Below are positions 12,673 to 24,829 of a DNA stretch of 64,000 nt, in pieces. The notes under the pieces were generated by a model. That model was not told the origin of the DNA. It made no database searches and worked only from the letters and a program-made list of their open reading frames with translations. Position numbers and translations under genes: made by a program. Origin of the DNA: Phocoena phocoena. Its lineage: Eukaryota > Chordata > Mammalia > Artiodactyla > Phocoenidae. Every line of letters begins with the position of its first letter. Position 1 is the stretch's first letter. The stretch is from NCBI RefSeq assembly GCF_963924675.1, contig NC_089232.1, positions 29,958,842 through 30,022,841 on the forward strand, in the 5' to 3' direction.

Positions 12673-13121
12673 CTGAAATCAAACAGAAGGAGGCACACGT
12701 CACACTCTTGTCCCCAGAGTGTTAAATAAAGTATGATGCATGATACCAACCCATTAAAAATCATGTTCTGAAGAACATTTGGAGACATGGGGAAATGTTC
12801 ATCTTCTGACATCACATGGAAAGAAAGTGGAATACATTTTGATCGAAGTTTGGTAAAGTATATCTACGCATAGAAAAGACAGAGCAAAGGAAACACACCG
12901 AACGGCAACTGTACTACCTCTGGGTGGTAGATTTGGGTGATTTTTATTTTATTTTTATTCTTTCCTATATCTTATAATTTTCCATTTAAAAAATCACAGA
13001 TTAGTCAGATGTTGATGGTAGGAGAGGTTATGCATGTGTTAGGGGAGGGGGTATGTGGGAACTGTACTTTCCACTCAGTCTTGCTACGAACCTAAAATTG
13101 CTCTCAAAAACTACAAAGTTT

Positions 13122-13313
13122 ATGGGCTTCCCTGGTGGCGCAGTGGTTGAGAGTCCGCCTGCCAATGCAGAGGACACGGGTTCGTGCCCCGGTCTGGGAA
13201 GATCCCACTTGCCGCGGAGCGGCTGGGCCCGTGAGCCATGGCCGCTGAGCCTGCGCGTCCGGAGCCTGTGCTCCGCAACGGGAGAGGCCACAACAGTGAG
13301 AGACCCGCGCACC

Positions 13314-13352
<39 letters not shown>
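13122..13352 (+). mobile_element. Short CHR-2-like SINE
   Basis: GGGCTTCCCTGGTGGCGCAG ... CCGCGCACCGC and a 30+ base A-run. Target duplication CTACAAAGTTT at 13111-13121 and 13353-13363. It interrupts an old L1M-like tail. Confidence 0.93.
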
Positions 13353-13354
<2 letters not shown>

Positions 13355-14499
13355 ACAAAGTTTTTTTAAATCATGGATTACTTTTATAATTAGAAAAAAG
13401 AATACTTTTTTAACCTAACCCTTGGGTTCTTATAACAAGATTAGAGACTCAAAACATAAGATCCTGTAACGTAAGTGTTACGGAATGACTCCAGCACAAG
13501 CCCATTCTTTTAAAGAAACTGCTTCTCCAGAAAAAGACTCCGTTTTCTACCTTGTGACTACTTCTTGGAGAAGGGGCCGCATTTTATTTGGATAGCAAGA
13601 GGAGGGTCAAATAAGTCTATGCCTTTTCTTTCCATTTGATAAATGCTTATGGGTTCAAAATGAGAAAATCAATAAAATGACATTAAAACAGCATGCGTGA
13701 AGGCCTCCATTACTAGTTGCCTTTACACTATGTAATCTGTTAAAACCGTCCTATGCTGTTGGTTCAAGGTCCTCTGCAGTGGACTGTTCACTTCTGCACG
13801 TCTGGGACAAATGAGGGGGCAGGCTCCCCCGCTCCCTCCACTGTGCCCCACCCCACTCCACCCCATCCCCATGGACTCCACATCTGGACCCCACTCCCAA
13901 CCCAGGTGAGCCCAGGGCACAGAGCGCTGGCGTCACGCTGGCCCGAGATTGTCAGAATTAGGAGGAGGGCTGCCTAAACTCAGGTCCCACGCTGCCTTTC
14001 CAAGATGTAAGGACAAATGCGAATTTAAAAAAGAAGCTGAATCCTCCCTCTTGGAAACAAGGGGAGAGATTTCCCTCTCCTCTCTTTTTGTCAGAACATT
14101 TTCATTAGAAAACTTAATGTAAGTACTTTCTCTAACTCTTTGAAATGTTACCTTTTTAGAAACCAAATAAGCCTTTCGTCAGCTTTATGATCCAGGAGTG
14201 CCTTTCTCCAGGCTCTCCCATCTCTGGGAAAGGGAAGGGCCTACCTTAACCAAATTGTAAATCTACCCCCCCATCATAAAAATGTGAGCTTGCTTTCTGT
14301 CTTTTCTTGTGGATAAAGTCAATTAGCAAACACAGATGGTCACCCCAATAACTAGGTAAATTTAGGATGAACTATGTGTGACTGAGGGTACTATCCAGGC
14401 CACTAACTCGAGCACTAGTTATTGTTTAGTTATTGTTTATCTTGAGAACATATATGGAAAGGGTTGTGTCTGCTTGGCTCTATACAAGATTACTTTCTG

Positions 14500-14701
14500 C
14501 GGCTTCCCTGGTGGCGCAGTGGTTAAGAGTCCACCTGCCGATGCAGGGGACACGGGTTCGTGCCCCGGTCTGGGAAGATCCCACATGCCGCGGAGCAGCC
14601 GGGCCCATGAGCCATGGCCGCTGAGCCTGGGCGTCCGGAGCCTGTGCTCCGCAACGGGAGAGGCCACAACAGTGAGAGGCCCGCATACCGCAAAAAAAAA
14701 A
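14500..14701 (+). mobile_element. Short CHR-2-like SINE
   Basis: GGCTTCCCTGGTGGCGCAGT to an A-run. Target duplication AAGATTACTTTCTG at 14486-14499 and 14702-14715. It sits about 290 bp downstream of exon 9 in the transcript sense, in reverse orientation. Confidence 0.93.
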
Positions 14702-14987
14702 AAGATTACTTTCTGTCTTTGCAGTCTCTTAGCGGATGGCCCGTGATAGCATCATATTCTGGTTTAATGCTTATTCAATAACAAAAGTGCTTTCTTTCTC
14801 TACTACCTTTATGGAGAGGATTTCTGGGTTAGGAGAAGATCTTGTTTTGTTTTTTTCATTACATTTTCCCCAACACAGACCAAGACAGACAGGATCTCTG
14901 GAGCACCAACCCTGCCCATCATCCACAGAGCTTCCATTAACATGGATAAACAAGAACTGATTGCTTTCAAAGAAAATAAACCATTAC

Positions 14988-15038
14988 CCGGAACTCCCCA
15001 ATGAGAGCATCTGTCCGGAGGGAACAGGAGTCCACCAC
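14988..15038 (-). CDS. DYSF: DYSF exon 9, residues 289-305 (C2B)
   Basis: The acceptor CTTCCAG precedes GTG GTG GAC TCC, and the exon ends TTC CGG|GTAATGG. Translation: VVDSCSLRTDALIGEFR. At 51 nt, phase 0 at both ends, it carries the C2B loop 3 and the strand before IGEF. Cys293 replaces the Arg I recall in human (DSRSLRTD), a charge-losing change in a short loop. The donor GTAATGG is weaker than most in this gene. Confidence 0.96.
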
Positions 15039-15716
15039 CTGGAAGGAAAGACAAATTCAAACTCTCATTCACTAGCAAAGGTTGACCCAGACAGGAACCA
15101 ACCGAACGGCTCTTCCCTCCCAAAAAATAACAGCCCACACTCCAATAGCACTTGCTCTATCCCAGAGATTGTTCCAAGCAATGTTTAACCCTCACAGAAA
15201 CCCCATGAGTAGGTACTATTATTATCCCCATTCTACAGATGAAGAAATAGAGGCACGGAGAGATCATCTGTACAGAATCACACAACCCTTACACGGTATA
15301 GGCAGGACCAGAATCCAGACACTTCGGCTTCAGAGCCCACACTTTTAACTGCTAAACTATACTGCCTTTCAGAGGAAAGGGGGAAAAAAAGAGCTGAGGT
15401 CCAGAGAAAGAAAATCTTGTCAGAAGCAGGCATATAGACAAACAAAACAAGATGAAAATCGAGGATCCACTGCAAGAATTAGTTCAGGACACTGGCCTAA
15501 GGCACCTGACCCTGAACAGCGGGGACTCCGCACTCGGCTGCCGCTTGCATCCAAGCTCAGAAGGCAACCCTGTGAGCACGGGGGCGAGGCTGTGAGCTGC
15601 TCCCCGTCATCCAGGCTCGGGTGGGGGGTGGGTGCCTCACCCACACACACTCACACTCACACATACTCACACATGCACGCTGAGCCCACAGAGGGCCTTC
15701 GGGGGCTGCCACGTAC
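15039..15716 (-). other. DYSF: DYSF intron 8
   Basis: 678 bp, containing a MIR-like fragment at about 15150-15375 (minus orientation) and a CACA-rich patch near 15640-15675. Confidence 0.85.
15150..15375 (-). mobile_element. MIR SINE fragment
   Basis: Reverse-strand MIR wording: TATTATTATCCCCATTCTAC, AGATGAAGAAATAGAGGCA, and ACTGCTAAACTATACTGCC. Confidence 0.75.
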
Positions 15717-15779
15717 CGTGATAAAGATGGGTTCGTCGAACAGCTCCGCGGGAGAGTCAAACACATTGAAGAAAAGAGT
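15717..15779 (-). CDS. DYSF: DYSF exon 8, residues 268-288 (C2B)
   Basis: The acceptor AATCAACAG precedes ACT CTT TTC TTC, and the exon ends ATC ACG|GTACGTGGC. Translation: [21 protein letters not shown]. At 63 nt and phase 0 at both ends, it forms central C2B strands. It is close to human (NLFDSPGELFDEP as recalled; Val and Ala here). Confidence 0.97.
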
Positions 15780-16392
<613 letters not shown>

Positions 16393-17340
16393 TCACAGCT
16401 GGCCTCTTGGGACGGGTATTAGAAAGGCATTAGGAAGAACACTGTAAGAACAATATCTTCCCACCAAGGTCCCTTGCATCTATAAAATCCCATGGTTCCA
16501 CATAAGAGCTGCCAGGCTCCCCCAAGTAAGCTGCCAACGGTAAATCCCAGGGCTGGGCTGAGGATCCCACCCCCGTTCATGTCACGCGCGGCCCCACCTC
16601 AGACCCCTTGAAGCCGATGTTTCTGTGTGGCTTGAATATTCCTCACTGACAATCCCCTCAGAGGTCAAAGTTACATAGTGATGTAACCCCACTTTATTCT
16701 TATGTAGTATAAGGTGCAAGACAGAATGTCTGACATTCTGAGAAATAAGAGCTTTCTTGATTGAACTTTCAGTAAATGAAGGTTTCCAGAACATCTGTGC
16801 TTCCAAATTTAAGCAAAATATTAAAAAATAATACATTTTAAAGTATTAAAACTTTCATGAAAAAATACGATGTTTACTGGTTCTAATTTCTAATCAGCAG
16901 TTATTTCTTTATTAATCGACTCTTTTAAAAATAAGATACTACAGAATATACTATCAATGGCAATGGGAAGGGGGTGAGTGATTTTTATTCTCTTCACTGT
17001 ACAGTATTTTCCAAATTTTCTACCCCAAAAAATGTATTAATTTTCTAAGGAGAAAAACAATAACATGTCTTGTGAATAATAATAAAAATAAGTTAGAATT
17101 TTGTCTCCCAGGCAAACCTAGTGGTTATAACTAGAACTTTTGCTGAAATTACCACAATTTAGAACTGAAGCATATTTTTACAATTTGTTTCATTTACTAG
17201 ATAAATATTTAAGTTTCCTGTTTTTAACTTTAATAGTAGTCCTGAATAGTTAAATATCACTAAATGCAATTACATCAAAATGGAAAATTCTGTAGAAAAG
17301 AGAAAGAACAAGCAAAGGACCCAAATTAAAAGGCAAATTA

Positions 17341-17486
17341 GGGACTTCCCTGGGGGTCCAGTGGTTAAGACTCTGCACTTCCACTGCAAGGAACATGGGT
17401 TCGACCCCTGGTCGGGGAACTAAGATCCCACATGCCACATGGTGCAGTCAAAAAATAAATAAATAAACATAAAAATTTTAAAAGAA
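17341..17486 (+). mobile_element. Short tRNA-type SINE (Bov-tA type)
   Basis: GGGACTTCCCTGGGGGTCCA, B box GGTTCGACCCC and AAATAAATAAAT tail. Target duplication AAAAGGCAAATTA at 17328-17340 and 17487-17499. Confidence 0.9.
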
Positions 17487-17649
17487 AAAAGGCAAATTAA
17501 ATGGGATAGATTTTTGGATAAAAAAATGTCAAAGGGTTAATATTCATAGTTCTATTCTGTGGAAAAACTTGAACAAACTCAAATTGCACATGACCTTCAG
17601 AAAAATCATGGCTATAAATAAGGGAAATGGATAGAGGGAGAAAAAAAGA

Positions 17650-17795
17650 TAGGCAGAGCTTCTCAGACTTGGGGATCTTGTTCAAGTGCAAATTCTGATT
17701 CAGTGGGTCTGGGATAGGCCCAAGATCCCGCCTTTCTAACATGCTTCCAGGTGACACCCATGCTGCTCGTCCACGGACCACACTTTGAACAGCAC
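17650..17795 (-). mobile_element. hAT-type DNA transposon remnant (MER20-like)
   Basis: On the minus strand: TTCAAAGTGTGGTCCGTGGA, then a CACCTGGAAGCATGTTAGAAA stretch and CTGAATCAGAATTTGCACTT. Family name from memory. Confidence 0.6.
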
Positions 17796-18096
17796 AGCAC
17801 CGGCTGGCTAGGGCAACTCTGGTTGGGGAAACAGATAACACTGTAGTGATGCTGTCTCTGCAGTGACCCTTTTTCTTCTTCTTTTTTTTTTTTTTTTAAA
17901 GAGCAAAACCATGTGCTGGGCAGAGGCTTTTCCTAGAGGTCCCAAGCCATGGCCTCCCTATCTAGCATTTGCCCAGGACCCAGGGGAACCAGACTCCCAC
18001 CTAGGAGAGCCCTTAGGACCTTCCCCATGGCTGGACAGACAAGTTTTGCGCTGGCCTCAGCGGCTGCTGCGGGCTGAAAGAGGAGACTGCAGTCAC

Positions 18097-18308
18097 CTGG
18101 AAGTCCTGCGATTTGTCCGACAGCGGCTTTCTGGGTGCGGGCGTGCTTCTCTTCCTTCTTGCCCCGGGGTGGTAGGGGGGAGGATGGGAAGGTGGCTTCT
18201 TTGGGGTGATGGGGGCCCCCGGGCCCGGAGCCCCGCTCTGGTCCAGGAATGGCTCGGCCTCGTCTCCCGTGAGCCCCTGGTCCTCAGTATCCTCCTCTCC
18301 TCCTGTGT
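18097..18308 (-). CDS. DYSF: DYSF exon 6, residues 154-224 (C2A-C2B linker)
   Basis: The acceptor CCTCCAG precedes AC ACA GGA GGA GAG GAG, and the exon ends GAC TTC CAG|GTGACTGCAG. Translation begins [19 protein letters not shown], runs through [20 protein letters not shown] and [20 protein letters not shown], and ends [11 protein letters not shown]. The 212 nt end in phase 0. This is a low-complexity linker: acidic, then Pro-rich, then basic. It differs most from human and appears two codons longer in the GAPGPGAP patch (recalled human SGGPGAP). The closing DFQ starts C2B. Confidence 0.96.
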
Positions 18309-18663
18309 CTGGAGGAGAGGGTCCTGATGAGGCTGGGTTCCTCCGGCCCCTGGGAGGATCCTCCATCATCAGGGACCCCGATGAAGGACCCAACAGCTCA
18401 GCACCCAAATCCCCTTCCCCTCTCTTTCCCCACCACTCAGCCAGGATGGATGAGGGAGAAGAAGAGGAGCTTCCAACAGCTGACACTTGAGGGTGGTCAG
18501 TCCAGTGAGTCGACAGGAGGAGACAGAATGGCCCCAGCCCTCCCCACCTCGTCCTGCGGGATGAGCCCTTCTGGCCACCTTGTCCCACTCTGGGGAGCTG
18601 ACGATGGCAGCAAGCGAGCCGGTTACAGGTGGTAGGATTGGGACGGCCCGGCCCGCGTCTCAC
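18309..18663 (-). other. DYSF: DYSF intron between exon 5a and exon 6
   Basis: 355 bp, GC-rich, with no repeat. Retention after exon 5a would hit a stop within about 14 codons (CAC CTG TAA on the minus strand). Confidence 0.85.
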
Positions 18664-18756
18664 CCGTGGGGGCCAGCCACTTCTTTCCAGAGTATCTTGT
18701 GTCCACGGTGCTGTCACTGAGCAGGGACCAAGTCTCAGCCCGGCTCTGTCCCCCAC
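18664..18756 (-). CDS. DYSF: DYSF alternative cassette exon 5a
   Basis: The acceptor GTGTGCCAG precedes GT GGG GGA CAG AGC CGG, and the exon ends GCC CCC ACG G|GTGAGACG. It is exactly 93 nt. With the G from exon 5 it reads [19 protein letters not shown], then [12 protein letters not shown], and its last G joins AC of exon 6 to give Asp. Human DYSF has an optional exon 5a of the same length with a nearly identical product (recalled as ...KKWPAPT). It adds 31 residues to the linker between C2A and C2B, with an [11 protein letters not shown] stretch that could be phosphorylated. Including or skipping it preserves frame. Tissue use cannot be judged from DNA. Confidence 0.92.
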
Positions 18757-20018
18757 CTGGCACACGGGCAGGGCACAGCCCCAGAAGGGGAGGAGGGAGC
18801 TGGTGAGGGAAGCCAAGCTAGCCCCCCCGCCCCAACCCTGCTCTCCCCGCCTGCCCTGACCTGGCAAAAGCTCCGAAACAGGCGCCATATCTGTCCAACT
18901 GTCCCTCTCACCACCTTCCGGGAAGGACTGGGAACTGGCCACCGCTAGGAGCCTTCCCCCCGTGGCTGGAGCCCAACTCTGTCAGATTCACCTCAAAAGT
19001 GGCCCCAGAACGTTCAGGGCCCTCAGCCTCCCCACCCTCGGTCACCAGGAGCACCCCCTGCTTCCCCCCTCAACCCCAGTCCAGAAGGATCTCCCCACCT
19101 CCAAGCTCAGACAGTGCCCAGTCCAACAAGAGGGGCCCTGCCCTGCCTGCCTCACCAGGAGCCCTACACAGGCCGCAGGACAGGCTCGGGGCACACCTGG
19201 GACGGGCTGCCGGGTGTCATGCTGGGTTTGCTTCTAGCTCCCTTCACCATGAGAGAATCTTTCCCACGGGCAAGACCCCACCTGGCCCACCTATGTGGCT
19301 TCCTATTCACCCCAGCAGGCTGGACTGTCACGCCCAGGCCCAGCACTGGGCAAGCCAGCCACCCTGGGCTGGGTCCTCACTTCACAAGGTCAGGAGAGGT
19401 AAATAAAGAGAACTGAGGCAACCTTGAGACTTAGACAATTCAGTCTCCTCACTTCACAAATAATAAACTGTAGGACCAGAGAGGGAGTGACTGGCCCAAA
19501 GTCACACAGCTACTTGGTGTCAAAGGCAAGACTGGAACTCAGGTCCCCTGACTTCAGCCCAGGGCTCTTTCAGGGAAAATCCAGCTCTTTGGTCACGTGT
19601 CATTGCTAAAGGCCTACGGAGTGCCAGGGCAGGGAGGCATCCAGCTCTGGGGAGTGGGTGGGGCCTCAGGCATCACCTAGGATGGACCCCATCTCAGCAC
19701 AGGCCTACCTCTAAAACTCCCACCCCTCTGGAGCTGCAGAGGGCAGTGTGCCCAGCCCTGGCACAGTCCCCTTCCTGAACAGTTGGTGCTGGGAAGGGAT
19801 CCTCACACTAATCCTAGCGGCACCTAGGGGAGCCCTCCTCCTGCCCCTTGGTTTTGCAAGACAGAAGTCAGCTCTCAAGACTCCCCACCCACCCATGGCC
19901 TCCCTTCTCCAGGCCTGGGCAGCCCCCAATATAAGGAAGGCACCCCCTTCTCAGACTCGGGTGCCACTGCTAGGGTTCTCCCCCCGGGGCCCTGCCAGGG
20001 TGAGGGTGGGTTTCTCAC
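18757..20018 (-). other. DYSF: DYSF intron between exon 5 and exon 5a
   Basis: About 1.26 kb. A MIR-like fragment lies near 19430-19560. The remainder is GC-rich unique-looking DNA. Confidence 0.8.
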
Positions 20019-20133
20019 CAGCCACCATATCCGTGTCAGGCAGAGTCGGGGAGGGTTCCAGAGGCGTCGAAGGTGGGAATGTGGGCATGGTTCCAGGGAG
20101 AGCCGTGTAGGACACCTGCAGGACCAGCGAGGC
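20019..20133 (-). CDS. DYSF: DYSF exon 5, residues 116-154 (end of C2A and linker)
   Basis: The acceptor TCTTCCAG precedes GCC TCG CTG GTC, and the exon ends GTG GCT G|GTGAGAAACC. Translation: [18 protein letters not shown], then [20 protein letters not shown]. The first part is the last beta strand of C2A (LVLQVSYT), and the rest is a proline-rich linker. The 115 nt end in phase 1; the hanging G can join either exon 5a (Gly) or exon 6 (Asp), which is what permits the cassette splicing seen in human DYSF. Confidence 0.97.
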
Positions 20134-20249
20134 CTGGAAGAGATGGGGGAGAGAGGGCAGCAGGTTAGTGTGTTGGCCTCTGACCACCGCCCTCCAGCAT
20201 CCTTCCTGTTCCTTTCGTTCCTCTACCAAAAATGGAGTCTGTGGCCCCA

Positions 20250-20435
20250 TCAGCATAGTCAGGTGGTTAAGAGCATTGAATCTGGAGTCAATTCCACCAC
20301 TCAGAAGCTGTGTGACTTTGGCAAGATCTGTAAACTCTCTGTGCCTCTGTTTCCTTGTCTGTAAAATGGGGTAGTGATAGCAAGAGCACTTTCTGCATAG
20401 GGTCAAATGAGGATTAAATTAGTTAATAGAATGCC
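20250..20435 (+). mobile_element. MIR SINE fragment
   Basis: GTGGTTAAGAGCATTGAATC, AGCTGTGTGACTTTGGCAAG and CTGTAAAATGGGGTAGTGAT are the MIR core and tail. Confidence 0.85.
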
Positions 20436-20920
20436 TAGTAAGCTTCTATAAATGAATCAGCGATCGAACCTCACCTGCAGGATTTTTCAACTCTCAGCAT
20501 AGGCCCATCTTCCGGAAAAAGCCCCCTTGGCCACTCGCTCAGCCAAGGGTCCTCCCTTGTCTCTCTACCGACAGCTCGGCCTTGCTCTGCTCAGGCCCCA
20601 GCTAGCACTGAGAGGGTCTCAGGGTGCTGCTCAACTTTCTGAGCCCTCTTCCCTCCCAGAAGCACCCCTGTCCCCCATCTCACCCCCAGATGCTCCAGCT
20701 TTGACCAGTGAGAGGAGAGTGACCCATCACGCCACTCACATGGACAGGGGAAGGCTGCCTTGTGCTCCCACCCCACCCGAGCCTACCAGGAGACCGGCAC
20801 CCTTCAAAGGACCTGAAGAAAAGGTACAGCCATGGCGCTCTCTACTCTTACTGCTCCCAGGCCATGGAGGCCTGGCCGAGCCTTCCCTGATACAACAGGT
20901 CCAGCAGATGTCCTGGGGCA

Positions 20921-20927
<7 letters not shown>

Positions 20928-20964
<37 letters not shown>

Positions 20965-21153
20965 GGTACACGAACCTCTCACTGTTGTGGCCTCTCCCGT
21001 TGCGGAGGACAGGCTCCGGACGCGCAGGCTCAGCGGCCATGGCTCACGGGCCCAGCCGCTCCGCGGCACGTGGGACCTTCCCAGACCGGGGCACGAACCC
21101 GTGTCCCCTGCATCGGCAGGCGGACTCTCAACCACTGCGCCACCAGGGAAGCC
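20928..21153 (-). mobile_element. Short CHR-2-like SINE, sense to DYSF
   Basis: T-run of about 38 bases then GCGGTACACGAACCTCTCAC ... CACCAGGGAAGCC. Target duplication CCTGGGGCAGCCTTTT at 20912-20927 and 21154-21169. It lies about 800 bp upstream of exon 5 in the transcript. Confidence 0.93.
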
Positions 21154-21650
21154 CCTGGGGCAGCCTTTTAATCGATCAAAGTAATAAAAACTCCGAAGTA
21201 AGAAAGTTTGGAAATTACAAAAGCCTTAAAGAAAAATGTAAAAAAAAAAGAAATTGCCATAATTCCACCACTATTCACACTTTGATAAAATTCTCTCCAG
21301 TCTTCTTAAATGAATAATGTACAGCTCTGCTGCACAGCAAATGCTTGTCTTTTACTTAATATTAGATAGTAAGCATTTCCCCAAATTTTGATAAACGCTT
21401 TATAAACATAACTGTTAATGACGCAGCGACTCATGACTTCTGAGCGACTTCTGAGCGACTCAGCGTAATTCACTAGACATCTATCTCTGCTGAGTAATAT
21501 TAGGGATGTCCGGAAACTCCTGGAGCGAGTCCTGGTCCTGAGATGGAAGGAGCTCAAGGTCCTGAATGTACCCAGCTCTGCAGCTTGAACCCTTCAGGTT
21601 GGAGCCTGGGCGTGGGCAGCCGGGCTAAGGGAGGGCAGGGTCGGGGCAGG

Positions 21651-21687
<37 letters not shown>
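21651..21687 (+). repeat. GT dinucleotide microsatellite
   Basis: TATATATGTG followed by uninterrupted TG units. Confidence 0.9.
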
Positions 21688-21690
<3 letters not shown>

Positions 21691-22830
21691 ACACCGAGGA
21701 AGGAGGCTGGAGCCAGCTCCCCATCCCAGGAGACCTAGGAGGAGGCCCGGGAAGTCAATGAGACCCTTTAAGTCCCAGATCCAAGGCATTGTCCTAACAG
21801 CAATGCAGGTTCCTGAACCACCGCCAGGTGTCGCCACTTGAGCAGCCAGCGCGCCCCGCACCTTAAGCTCTAGTAACACCGGCAACAGCCTCTCGAGAAG
21901 GCGGCCCCAGATACCCAGACCCGTTCACAACCACGCCCATCTCCCTGAGACTCCAGGTCGGAGGTGGGCCTGGGAAGCTGTATTTTCCTTCACTTCATCA
22001 AAAGGCAATTTGGGCTCTTCCGAGCAGTAACTAATTCCAGGGTTAGGCCAGGGAAGGTAGAAGATGACCCTGGAACACATTTTTGTGCCAGAAAACAAGG
22101 AAGTACTCAGAAAATCATAAAAAAAAAAAAAAATGTCAAAAGGACAAAGAAGCCTGCTTTCAAGGGTTCCCACAGGCCAAATCTGGTACAACTTGAACAT
22201 GACAATAAATAATGACGGGAACAGACTAAACCATTGAATAAAATAGGAATACGTGAATCCATATAGAAATAAATGAATGAATACAACAGGAGGACACTTT
22301 TCCTTACAGTGGAATGCCAGATGATTAATGCAAAAAAAATTAATAATTGATTTAAGAGATCACCATTTAGCAACCATCAAAACGATATCCAACCAAGAAA
22401 TAACAATGGGTGTCAAATCTGCTGGGTAAAAATTGGATATGGAGCAAAGTATTTACAGAGTCACAAAATACCTCTCCCCCCGCCCATTCTTACTCATTAG
22501 AAAAGGGAATGGATTCGTGATTGGTGGAGAAACCTAGCAACCACAGGAATCTCACCCAGCAGAGACAAATAAAGCCCCGTAACACTTGGTGGCTGAGGTC
22601 CTCTGACCCTGGGACCAGATTCCTTTGAAGAACACCACTTCCTGTTTCTTGGTGCTCACCTTGTCCAGCCCCCGTCCCTCACCACCTGGGGCTTCCAGTA
22701 CATCATCTCTGTGCTCTGTGCAGAAGTGGAGCCCTGGGAGTGTAACTGCTCCATGCCGTGGCTTGGGTGCCATTAGCGTGGAGGCTCAGGAAGAAACAGC
22801 ATCCCCTGAATCCCAAGACCACCCAGGTAA

Positions 22831-22862
22831 CCCCTGCCCCCACCCCACCCCACCCCACCCCC
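22831..22862 (-). repeat. CCCCA pentamer tract (GGGGT on the DYSF sense strand)
   Basis: Five consecutive C4-5 blocks separated by A or TG on the plus strand; the minus strand is a G-quadruplex candidate in DYSF intron 4. Confidence 0.85.
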
Positions 22863-24829
22863 GGAGTTTCCTGAGCATCAGGTCCCTCCACACTGAGAGC
22901 CCCCTACCACCAACCTCCTGAAGGCTTGGCAACATGCCAGTGGCTCCAGGCCTGTGAACAGACCTCCAAGACAGAGCCAGCTCCACCTTTTACATGGCCA
23001 CCAAGAAACAACAGGAACATCCCTGGCAGCTTCTGAGGATCTGAAACCCAGGATCTAGAATAGATTTCACCAGCAGGGGGCAGGCTCCAGGGTCCACTGC
23101 TTCAGGACCAGAGCTGGTTAATACTGGAGGCCTCTAGCTCTACTGAGATCTAAAGGAAAGCGGGCATGTCTGTGGGCCCCACTCAGGGTCAGGACCACTC
23201 CCATCCTTACTGGGACATCATATCTCATAGCGTGTCCCTTTCTCCAGACATAACCAGAGCTGAGATTTTCTTTCCGTGGGATGTATGTGAGCTCCATGTG
23301 GTCCTAGACCATGACTTTGGCCCACAGCCCTCAGTAGGACCCTCTTTAAGGCCCTCCACATCAAGGTGCTCCATCCGACAGCCCTGTCCCTCAGGTCCTC
23401 AGCCCCAGCACCACCACGCATACATCCTATCACAAGGCCACTGCCAGTCAGTCATGTGTCCATCAAAGCACGCTGCCCTAGAGCAGATAACCTCAGTCAC
23501 CCATGTTGCCGTTCTGTCAACAGTATCACAGAATTCTGCAAGGTCCTGTGTGGCCCCCAGGCTAAGAGGGCCCAGGAAACCAGGACACCGGGACAGGCAG
23601 AGACAGAGGACAACCCCATCAGATCCTCCTACAGGTTATAGGGCCAAGCTCCCAGGTCCTTCGCCCACCCTGCCATGCTCAGCCCCGTTGCTTGCTACCT
23701 CCTTCCTGGGCCACCGCGCTCCAACACTGAGCTTAGCAGGACCAAACCCTGGACCAGCCCACCCACATTGCCCCCAACGCACTTCATGTGCCTGGGTCTT
23801 ATTTATCTTGCCCTCAGGTGACACCCAGCAGCTGGCAGAGGGTAAGATGTGGCCCTGAGCTGAGACAGGGGTTGTCGGCAGCATCTTCAGACCACCTGAA
23901 GGAAACTCAGGGATTCACCGGAGCACTGTGTCTGCTCACCTTGGTGCCTGCTCCCAATACACAGGACCCTCCTGCCTCCCCGACCCACCCCGCCAGTGGG
24001 TTTCACGTGTTTTGTCACCCAGCGGGTTTCCCTTCCTGACCCAACTCTGGCATTTAAGGCTGAGGAGATTCCGACGTGGTTTTCGTGGTGTATCAGCCAC
24101 ACCCTCATTAGCAAGCTGCTCTCAAACTACATTTGTGAGTATGTTGCCTCTTTCCTCCATGTGTCCAGCACCCTCGTGGGCCTGGAGACTCCCCCAGGAC
24201 GGGGGTAGTGTTTTCCCCTTCAGGCTAGAGGCACCTAGATAATTTTGGCATCTTCTCATGGCACACAGCCCAGCACGCCACATCTGAAGGGACTTGGGTG
24301 AGAATACCGAGGGACAGGCAGGTGGAGCCCACGGGCCAGCGTGCAGCAGGCCCCTCCTCTCCTCTCAGTCCCTCTGGGGTTTTCTAAGGATCCCACAAGC
24401 CCTGACTTCACTCCCCTCACACCATCAGCAGGTTCCTTTGGCCCTCTGAGGTCATCCGAGCTACAACCAACAGGGGATGCCTGGCAAGCTCTGTCCATCG
24501 GACTCAGCCCAGAAATCGGCCTCAGTAAATGGCCAGTGAGAATCCACAGCCGCTGACAGGGCTCTCTGTCCCTTCTGAGCAAATCCCCAGCTCTCTATGC
24601 TCCCAACTGCCGTGCAACCAGCCCCAGGCCCCGGGTGGGGAGCCCCAGTTCAGAGGGCCTTGGGACCTGCCTGGGGCTGCACTATCACAGGGGCTAGAAG
24701 ACGGTCCTGGACCCTCTCCACAGGCCAGAGCTACCTCCTGGGCTGCGGGGAAGGAGGTCCCATGCTATATTGTGATTTGTAAGACATATATATTTGGTCA
24801 CTGAGATGAGCAAAATATATTTTTCATAG

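Larger units (their letters stand above)
12673..14987 (-). other. DYSF: DYSF intron 9
   Basis: About 2.3 kb. It holds SINEs at 13122 (splitting an old L1M-like tail that spans about 12715-13405) and at 14500. The stretch 13410-14480 shows nothing else I recognise. Confidence 0.85.

Noticed and set aside
18013..18942. 309-residue open frame on the minus strand spanning exon 6, the intron and exon 5a
   Set aside because: It is in frame with exon 6 only. Exon 5a is read in a different frame, and retention of the intron after 5a meets a stop quickly. GC-rich DNA keeps the frame open by chance.
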